Positions 57,218-64,000 of a stretch of 64,000 bases of DNA are shown here, piece after piece (within the stretch, counting starts at the first letter, position 1; the number at the start of each line of letters is the position of its first letter). The notes beneath the pieces were generated by a model that had not been told where the DNA came from, ran no database searches, and saw only the letters and a program-made list of their open reading frames with translations. Position numbers and translations under genes: made by a program. The stretch covers positions 60,864 to 124,863 of the forward strand of contig JANWVQ010000091.1 of assembly GCA_025056745.1 (NCBI GenBank), in the 5' to 3' direction. This DNA is from Ignavibacterium sp. Lineage in GTDB: Bacteria > Bacteroidota > Ignavibacteria > Ignavibacteriales > Ignavibacteriaceae.

Positions 57218-58186
57218 ATGACATCAATAGAAAAGAAAATTTCACTAAGTGGAATAAATGTATCCGAACTTTTAGGTCCTAATGATTCAAATTTAAAGTT
57301 AATAGAGGACAGATTTAGCTCTATTATTACGGTTAGAGGAGAAACATTTACAATTAAAGGAGTTCAACAAGAGATTGAAACAATTGAAAAAATTCTGAAA
57401 GAAATGATTTATGTCCTCAACACTAGTAATAAATTGACCACACAAGATGTTCAAACAATTTTAACTTTAACTCTTGATGGAAAAGAAGTAGTATCTCAAG
57501 ATGATTATGAAGATGTTGTCCTTTATACAAAAAATGATGTAATTAAAGCAAAAACACCAGGTCAGAGAAACTATATAAGAATTGCTGCGCAAAACGATAT
57601 ATGTTTTGCTATTGGTCCAGCAGGGACTGGGAAGACTTATCTTGCAGTAGCAATTGCAGTAGCCGCATTGAAGAAAGGTATAGTTAAAAAAATAATTCTT
57701 GCTCGTCCAGCAGTAGAAGCTGGAGAAAGTCTTGGATTTTTACCAGGAGATTTTCAGGAGAAAATTGATCCGTATCTCCGCCCTTTGTATGATGCATTAG
57801 ATGAAATGATGCCTTCAGAGAGGCTTCGTGGTTATATTGAAAAAGGAATCGTTGAAATTGTTCCTTTAGCATATATGCGTGGTAGAACTCTCAATAATGC
57901 ATACGTAATTTTGGATGAAGCTCAAAATGCAACAGAGCTTCAGATGAAAATGTTTTTAACAAGACTTGGTGCAAATTCAAAAGCGATAATTACAGGCGAT
58001 ATTACACAAATTGATTTACCTTCTAAAACCAAGTCAGGATTGATTCAAGCTAAAGAAATACTTCAAGGAATAAATGGAGTGGGTTTTGTATACTTTGATA
58101 AAGAAGATGTTGTGCGACATAAATTAGTTAAAGATATTATTGATGCTTATGAAAAGAATAATATTTCAAAAACTAATGGTGGATAG
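57218..58186 (+). CDS. PhoH family ATPase
   Basis: IGPAGTGKTYLAVAIAVAALKKG; ARPAVEAGESLGFLPGDFQEKIDPYLRPLYDAL; VILDEAQNATELQMKMFLTRLG. Confidence 0.97.
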   Translation: MTSIEKKISLSGINVSELLGPNDSNLKLIEDRFSSIITVRGETFTIKGVQQEIETIEKILKEMIYVLNTSNKLTTQDVQTILTLTLDGKEVVSQDDYEDVVLYTKNDVIKAKTPGQRNYIRIAAQNDICFAIGPAGTGKTYLAVAIAVAALKKGIVKKIILARPAVEAGESLGFLPGDFQEKIDPYLRPLYDALDEMMPSERLRGYIEKGIVEIVPLAYMRGRTLNNAYVILDEAQNATELQMKMFLTRLGANSKAIITGDITQIDLPSKTKSGLIQAKEILQGINGVGFVYFDKEDVVRHKLVKDIIDAYEKNNISKTNGG

Positions 58187-58212
58187 AATTATTCTGTAAT
58201 TAAATTTTATAA

Positions 58213-58995
58213 TTAGACAAACTTCTTACTTTCATTCCAATATTTATCCATTTCTTCTAAATTGGAATTTTCAATTGATTTACCTGATTCTTTGAGTTTT
58301 CTTTCGATATAATTAAATCTCTTAATAAATTTTTCATTGGTCTTTCGAAGAGCTTCTTCTGGATTTATGTTGAGAAAGCGTGCGTAATTTACTAAAGCAA
58401 AAAAGACATCTCCTATTTCATCTTCTAATTTTAATTGTAAAAATGGATCATCAGATTTTTTCTTTTGCTCTTCGATTTCGTGCATTTCATTAATCTCTTC
58501 AATTACTTTCTTCCATACATCCTCTTTCTTCTCCCAATCGAAACCAACTTTTGCTGCTTTTTCCTGCAAACGATGTGCTTTTTGAAGTGCCGGTAATGAA
58601 CTTGGAACTCCATCAAGAATTGATTTTCTGCCTTCATTAAGTTTTATCTTCTCCCAATTCTTTTTTACGTCCTCTTGACCATTTACAACAACATCACCAA
58701 AAACGTGTGGATGTCTTCTAATTAATTTTTCTGAAATAGTTTCAATAACATTATCGATATTGAAATGATTTTTTTCTTCAGCAATTACTGTATGAAAAAC
58801 TACGTGTAGAAGCAAATCTCCTAATTCTTTTTTTAATTCATCAAAATTTTTATGTTCAATTGCTTCAACTACTTCATAAGCCTCTTCTATAGTGGCAGAT
58901 TTTATTGAATCATTCGTTTGCTCACGATCCCAGGGGCATTCTTTTCTAAGCTTTTTTACCAACTCAACAAATTCGTTAAATTTGTTTTCAGACAT
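58213..58995 (-). CDS. mazG: nucleoside triphosphate pyrophosphohydrolase
   Basis: LRKECPWDREQTNDSIKSATIEEAYEVVEAIE; ELGDLLLHVVFH; RRHPHVFGD; EDEIGDVFFALVNYAR. Confidence 0.96.
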   Translation of the reverse strand: MSENKFNEFVELVKKLRKECPWDREQTNDSIKSATIEEAYEVVEAIEHKNFDELKKELGDLLLHVVFHTVIAEEKNHFNIDNVIETISEKLIRRHPHVFGDVVVNGQEDVKKNWEKIKLNEGRKSILDGVPSSLPALQKAHRLQEKAAKVGFDWEKKEDVWKKVIEEINEMHEIEEQKKKSDDPFLQLKLEDEIGDVFFALVNYARFLNINPEEALRKTNEKFIKRFNYIERKLKESGKSIENSNLEEMDKYWNESKKFV

Positions 58996-59048
58996 TTGAA
59001 CTCCATTTAAATGTTTATAATCAATTCATAAAAATAAGGAGAAATTTT

Positions 59049-59504
59049 ATGATAGAAGAAAAAATAAAAGAACTTGGATTTGAAATACCTGAAGTTGCAA
59101 AACCACTTGCAGCTTATGTGCCGGCAAAATTGATAGGTAATTTAGTAATGACATCGGGGCAAGTTCCACTGGTAAAAGGTGAAATAAAATTTAAGGGAAA
59201 AGTTGGAAAAGATATTTCTGAGGAAGATGCAATTAAAGCAGCAGAGGTATGTACATTGAACTGCTTAGCTGCTATCAAATCTGAGATAGGCTCTTTAGAT
59301 AGGATTGAAGAAATCGTTAAACTCACAGTTTTTGTAAATAGTACAGATGACTATTCTGCTCAACCCAAAATAGCAAATGGTGCATCTGAATTATTGTTGA
59401 AAATTTTTGGAGATAAGGGCAAGCACGTCCGCAGCGCTGTTGGGGTAAGTGGATTGCCTCTAAATTCAGCTGTAGAAATTGAGATGATGGTAAAAGTCAC
59501 TTAA
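59049..59504 (+). CDS. RidA family protein (YjgF/YER057c/UK114-like)
   Basis: LVMTSGQVPLVKGEIKFKGKVGKDISEEDAIKAAEVCTLNCLAAIKSEIG; VRSAVGVSGLPLNSAVEIEMMVKV. Confidence 0.93.
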   Translation: MIEEKIKELGFEIPEVAKPLAAYVPAKLIGNLVMTSGQVPLVKGEIKFKGKVGKDISEEDAIKAAEVCTLNCLAAIKSEIGSLDRIEEIVKLTVFVNSTDDYSAQPKIANGASELLLKIFGDKGKHVRSAVGVSGLPLNSAVEIEMMVKVT

Positions 59505-59573
59505 AAGATTATAAATTAGATAGAATTGACTAGTAATTATTAAAACTTTAACTAACAACTAAAAAAGGAAACT

Positions 59574-62500
59574 ATGAAAAAATTATTTTTTGCTTGCCTT
59601 ATTTTAATAAGCTATTTAACTATCGCTCAGACTCAACAAAATAATCCCAAAATTTACATAGCATTTCTATGGCATATGCACCAACCGATTTACTGGCCTT
59701 ATGAAAATGTAGTTCAAACTCATATTGCAAATAGATACCCTTTCTCGATTTTTGATATTTTCAACCAAAGAGTAGGACCATACACAAGTTGGCCAAGAAA
59801 TGCTGTGCAAAGAGGAATAAATGCAAATATGCCTCACTTTGGCTCTCAGGTTTCATTATCTGGAAGTTTGATTGAAAATTTGAACAATCTTGAAAGTCAC
59901 GGAAATCAAAATTTTTCAAATTGGAAAAGTCATTGGAATTATATAAGGAATCAAAGGACTGCATTAAATAATCCAAGAATGGATTTAGTTGGATTTGGCT
60001 ATCATCATCCACTTATGGGATTGATTGATAAAACTGATATAAGAAAACAAGTTCAATATCATAAAGAGATATTTAACAATAATTTCCCGGGAACGTATTC
60101 AAAAGGAATTTTCCCGCCTGAGAATGCTTTCTCACCAAGAATGATTCCAGCATTAGTTGAAGAAGGCTTTGAATGGGTATTAGTTGACAATATTCATTTT
60201 GAAAGAGCTTGTATTAATTATCCATTTAGTGCTGCTGGAAATATTTACGAACCGAATAAAGCAGATGTGGTAAATCCAAATCCAGGAGATTGGATTCAAC
60301 TTAATGGTCTCTGGGCTCCTACAAAAGTATCAGCGCGATGGAGCAGGCAACCAAGATATGTCGCTTATGTTGATCCTCAAACCGGGCAAGAATATAGAAT
60401 AATTGCAGTTCCAGCTGATAGATATTTGGGAAATGAGGATGGACGCGGTGGTTTTGGTGCTCTGAATTATGAGGCAGTTTTAAGTCAGCTTGAGCCTTAT
60501 AACACAGATCCTCAACGTCCGATACTTGTAGTTTTACATCACGATGGTGATAATTATGGTGGAGGAAGTGAATCTTATTATAACTCAAATTTCCAAGCAT
60601 TCGTTAACTGGCTTCAAGCTAATTCTCATAGGTTTGAATGCACAACAATTCAAGATTACTTACAAAGATTTCCACCAAATCCAAATGAAGTAATTCACGT
60701 CGAAGATGGAAGTTGGAGCGGTGCTGATAATGGTGATCCTGAATTCAAGAAATGGAATGGTGATCCTGATCCAACAGGATATTCTCCTGACAGAAATAGT
60801 TGGGGGATTATTACTGCTGCAAAGAACTTTATTCAAACAGCTGAACAAATCAATCCGACTTCTGTTAATACAAAAAATGCGTGGAAATATTACTTGAATG
60901 CTTTATCTAGTGATTATTGGTATTGGGATGGCTCATTGAATGGAATATGGGATTCTCATCCTGCACGTGCTTGCAACTTGGCTATTCCTTTTGCTCAACA
61001 AGCAATTAGTGGTGGGCAGGATCTTACAGGTCCATCAATTTATCTTCCACAACGAGAACCATATAACCCCGGTGGCACTGAATGGGGAATCCCACAAACA
61101 AACAATCTTACTGTTTGGACTTATGTTTTTGATATTAATGGTTTATCTTCTGTCAAATTAAAATATAGATTAGACCTTGATGGTGTTAATAGCCCCGACA
61201 ATAAACACAATGAGACTTATGCTGGTGGTCCTGATGTAACAGAATGGTATTCTTTAGATATGCAGGGAATTTTTATCCCTTCAAGAACAAACCCTCAGCC
61301 ACTTTTTAAAGCAAAAGAATTTTCTGCTACTATTCAAGGCTTAAACAATAAATTAGTTGATTATTATGTTGAAGCAGTAGATTCATTAGGAAATATTTCA
61401 AAATCACCAATCAGACACGTCTGGATTGGAAATAACACTGGTGGCGGTGCTGGTAATAGTGGAGTAACTTGGCTACCTAACAATCCGACTAAAGATGATA
61501 CTATAACAATAATAGTAAGTGGTGTCAATAAAGGTGGCAAACTTCATTGGGGGGTTAATAATCAAGGCAATCAATGGAATACACCCCATCAAGTTTATTG
61601 GCCTGCTGGAAGTTATTTATTCAACCAAACTGGACCAGCAATTCAATCACCAATGCAAGGTCCAGTAAATGATACATTAAAAATTAAAATCGGTCCTTTT
61701 AATAATCCTGCACAAGTTGTTAATCGGGTTGCATTTGTTATTCATTTTAATGATAACACTTGGAATAATAATAATGGTAATGACTACCATATTAACATTG
61801 GAGGAACAGGTGGAAGTGGACAAACTTTTGTAATGGATGGTCAAGTTGATGCGGGAGTTCCACTTGTCGCAAACAATCAAGGATTAAATCTTTATTGTGG
61901 ATGGAATGGTAGTCAACTATACGTTGCAACAAATTCAGCTCAATCAACTGGAAGAGATCATTTTATTTTCATCACTGATTCACTAAGTAATATGATTCAG
62001 GCACCTTGGGCAAAAAATGGAATGGTTGCAAAATGGAGTGCATTCCTTGGTAATGAAAGCACAAATAATTGGTCTGGTTGGTTTGATCATAATGGTAATG
62101 TTCAAAATGCTGCTGGAAGTTTTCTCGAAGGAACAATTGGGCTTCAAAGTGAGTTGGGGTATATTCCACAAAAAATCTACGTAGCTGTTGGTAGCTATGA
62201 AACTCCTAATGCTGGAATTTTAGTAAGTCAAGTTCCCGCTGGAAATGGAAACGGCAATATCGAGCCATCTGAATTCCTTGAAGTTAATTTATCGTCTTTG
62301 AATATAGAGGATAATTTTGCGAATCAGGATTTCATATTATATCAAAATTATCCGAATCCTTTCAACCCTAACACCAGAATTAGCTGGAAATCCTCTGTTG
62401 ATGGTTGGCATACACTCAAGGTTTATGATATACTTGGGAGAGTTGTATCGACTTTAGTTGATGAATATCGAAAAGCAGGTTATTATGAAGTTGAGTTTTC

Positions 62501-62633
62501 ATCTTTGGGAAATTCTCTATCAAGCGGAGTTTATTTTTATAGATTGGAAGTTGTAAAATCAAATGAATTAAATAATAGTAGAAATAATTCTTTAATTTAT
62601 TCAGAAATGAAAAAAATGATTTTGATTAAGTAA
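59574..62633 (+). CDS. secreted glycoside hydrolase family 57-like protein with T9SS C-terminal domain
   Basis: Signal peptide; IYIAFLWHMHQPIYWPYENVV; FPPENAFSPRMIPALVEEGFEWVLVDN; CTD NYPNPFNPNTRISWKSSVDGWHTLKVYDILGRVVSTLVDEYRKAGYYEV. Confidence 0.87.
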   Translation: MKKLFFACLILISYLTIAQTQQNNPKIYIAFLWHMHQPIYWPYENVVQTHIANRYPFSIFDIFNQRVGPYTSWPRNAVQRGINANMPHFGSQVSLSGSLIENLNNLESHGNQNFSNWKSHWNYIRNQRTALNNPRMDLVGFGYHHPLMGLIDKTDIRKQVQYHKEIFNNNFPGTYSKGIFPPENAFSPRMIPALVEEGFEWVLVDNIHFERACINYPFSAAGNIYEPNKADVVNPNPGDWIQLNGLWAPTKVSARWSRQPRYVAYVDPQTGQEYRIIAVPADRYLGNEDGRGGFGALNYEAVLSQLEPYNTDPQRPILVVLHHDGDNYGGGSESYYNSNFQAFVNWLQANSHRFECTTIQDYLQRFPPNPNEVIHVEDGSWSGADNGDPEFKKWNGDPDPTGYSPDRNSWGIITAAKNFIQTAEQINPTSVNTKNAWKYYLNALSSDYWYWDGSLNGIWDSHPARACNLAIPFAQQAISGGQDLTGPSIYLPQREPYNPGGTEWGIPQTNNLTVWTYVFDINGLSSVKLKYRLDLDGVNSPDNKHNETYAGGPDVTEWYSLDMQGIFIPSRTNPQPLFKAKEFSATIQGLNNKLVDYYVEAVDSLGNISKSPIRHVWIGNNTGGGAGNSGVTWLPNNPTKDDTITIIVSGVNKGGKLHWGVNNQGNQWNTPHQVYWPAGSYLFNQTGPAIQSPMQGPVNDTLKIKIGPFNNPAQVVNRVAFVIHFNDNTWNNNNGNDYHINIGGTGGSGQTFVMDGQVDAGVPLVANNQGLNLYCGWNGSQLYVATNSAQSTGRDHFIFITDSLSNMIQAPWAKNGMVAKWSAFLGNESTNNWSGWFDHNGNVQNAAGSFLEGTIGLQSELGYIPQKIYVAVGSYETPNAGILVSQVPAGNGNGNIEPSEFLEVNLSSLNIEDNFANQDFILYQNYPNPFNPNTRISWKSSVDGWHTLKVYDILGRVVSTLVDEYRKAGYYEVEFSSLGNSLSSGVYFYRLEVVKSNELNNSRNNSLIYSEMKKMILIK

Positions 62634-62764
62634 ATTATATTTTTGTTAAAACAAATATTAAAAAATGCCATCTTAAAGAATCAACTTAGACTTTAATAAT
62701 TTTACTTTGCAAATAAGAAAAAATTTTTTTAATTATCATTCCATTAAAAATTAATGGAGATGTT

Positions 62765-63853
62765 TTGAAATTTTTTACAATTATCATTTTAATTCTGACT
62801 AATCTAATATTTGGTCAAACATTTAGATTAAATCGTCCTGCTCCTGACAATGTTCAAACCAATGGCAGCTACTTATTTGGAGAACCTCGATATCAAGATC
62901 CCCAGAATGCACATAGAGGAATTGATATACTACTTCGTTGGGATACGGTGAGATCTGCTTCTGCTGGAATGGTTCATTTCGTTGGATACAATCCTAATGA
63001 TACTATTGGTGGCTATGAACCCGATGGTGCTGGAAATTATATTGTTATAAAAAGTCAGTGGCAAGGTAGATGGATTTATCTCTATTATATGCATCTACAA
63101 AGGCCTTTGGTTAGTGTAAATGATTTAGTCTTAACAAGTCAACCGATTGCTATATCAGGAAATACTGGTCGTTCAACAGGAGCTCATCTTCATTTTGAAA
63201 TTAGATTAGACTTTCCACAATCAACAAGTAGGCGAACAAAGAATCCTGAATTATGGTGCGCTATAAGTGGAATGGGTGCCATTTATGGTAGAGTTCCAAA
63301 TGCACCAAATAGTACAAGAGTTGATATTTTCCCAGATCCCAAACCACGCCCACCATACACAACTTTCAGTTATGCACTTACTTATAATTTCAATGACCCT
63401 TACATAGGTAGTGATGAAGTTTACAACGAAAATTATGCTATTGGAGACGTAAAACCGGGAACTTACACAATTCGTGCTTTAAATGGTGCATACACAAGGA
63501 CAGTAACCGTTGGTGCTGGACAAGTTGTAAATGCAGATGCCTCAGTTGATGTTGAGAATAATTTTAATCTGCCAATTGAGTTTGCACTAGAACAAAATTA
63601 TCCTAATCCATTTAATGCAACTACAGTAATTACATTCAAATTACCTGAAGCAGGTCACGTTCAGTTGAAAATTTTTGATTTGCTTGGCAGAGAAGTTTCA
63701 ACTATCGTTGATGAAGAAAAACCTGCTGGAGAATATCACCAATTCTTTGATGCTTTTGATTTGTCATCTGGGGTATATATTTATCAATTATATGTTTCAA
63801 CTTATTCTGGAAAGAATTTTATTCAAAACAAAAAAATGACTTTAATAAAATAG
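62765..63853 (+). CDS. secreted M23 family peptidase with T9SS C-terminal domain
   Basis: Signal peptide; NAHRGIDILLRWDTVRSASAGMVHFVG; GNTGRSTGAHLHFEIRLD; CTD NYPNPFNATTVITFKLPEAGHVQLKIFDLLGREVSTIVDEEKPAG. TTG start. Confidence 0.9.
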   Translation: MKFFTIIILILTNLIFGQTFRLNRPAPDNVQTNGSYLFGEPRYQDPQNAHRGIDILLRWDTVRSASAGMVHFVGYNPNDTIGGYEPDGAGNYIVIKSQWQGRWIYLYYMHLQRPLVSVNDLVLTSQPIAISGNTGRSTGAHLHFEIRLDFPQSTSRRTKNPELWCAISGMGAIYGRVPNAPNSTRVDIFPDPKPRPPYTTFSYALTYNFNDPYIGSDEVYNENYAIGDVKPGTYTIRALNGAYTRTVTVGAGQVVNADASVDVENNFNLPIEFALEQNYPNPFNATTVITFKLPEAGHVQLKIFDLLGREVSTIVDEEKPAGEYHQFFDAFDLSSGVYIYQLYVSTYSGKNFIQNKKMTLIK

Positions 63854-63864
63854 GAGTTCATAAA

Positions 63865-64000
63865 ATGGCAGAAACTTTAATTGGGCACGTTGAAATTCCA
63901 ACTACAGATTTAGAAAAAGCGAAACAATTTTATCATAATGTTCTTGGCTGGGACTTTAGACCTTTTGGAAATGGGTATTTGCTTTTTAATAATCACAAAG
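63865..64000 (+). CDS. VOC family (glyoxalase/bleomycin resistance-like) protein, truncated by window end
   Basis: MAETLIGHVEIPTTDLEKAKQFYHNVLGWDFRPFGNGYLLFNNHK open to window end. Confidence 0.85.
   Translation, partial: MAETLIGHVEIPTTDLEKAKQFYHNVLGWDFRPFGNGYLLFNNHK

Noticed and set aside
60319-62171. Multiple small ORFs on both strands within the GH57-like gene
   Set aside because: All fall in alternative frames of one continuous 1019-aa ORF with signal peptide and CTD.
1-64000. tRNA, rRNA, CRISPR arrays, IS elements, prophage, toxin-antitoxin or defence systems
   Set aside because: Scanned spacers and gene products; none showed the expected motifs (no transposase, integrase, cas or repeat-spacer pattern).

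Overview
AT-rich chromosomal window, almost fully coding, from what looks like an anaerobic or facultative Bacteroidota/Chlorobi-group bacterium, probably Ignavibacteria-like. That placement is inferred from the 'NYPNPFNPSTTI' T9SS C-terminal domains, PorV and GWxTD proteins, and an atp operon without atpDC. Contents in order: the 3' part of dnaE; a FabL-like SDR; trxA; a surface-protein block (BNR-like T9SS cargo, TonB receptor, 1.2-kaa secreted protein, PorV, GWxTD protein); envelope genes (LpxL-like acyltransferase, GT9, Sua5-like, M23, bactofilin); atpZ/I-B-E-F-H-A-G; ffh-rpsP-khpA-rimM-trmD-rplS; a divergent MqnA-like ORF; a minus-strand heme operon (ccsA/hemX-hemA-hemC-orf-hemD-hemE); SPFH, ferritin-like, deoA and M48 genes; ychF; nifJ (PFOR) with a DHOD-like gene; a small FkbH/ACP/VOC/GNAT group; a trimeric bifurcating-type [FeFe]-hydrogenase operon (hydC-B-A) followed by an H-cluster-domain histidine kinase, a stand-alone receiver and a REC-PAS-kinase; and a tail of phoH, mazG, ridA, a T9SS-tagged GH57-like protein and an M23 peptidase. 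The strongest leads are the H-cluster sensor kinase phosphorelay, the FkbH/ACP group, and a possible three-way-junction RNA between rpsP and khpA. I saw no tRNA, rRNA, CRISPR array, IS element or prophage. All calls are from reading the sequence; no database search was run.
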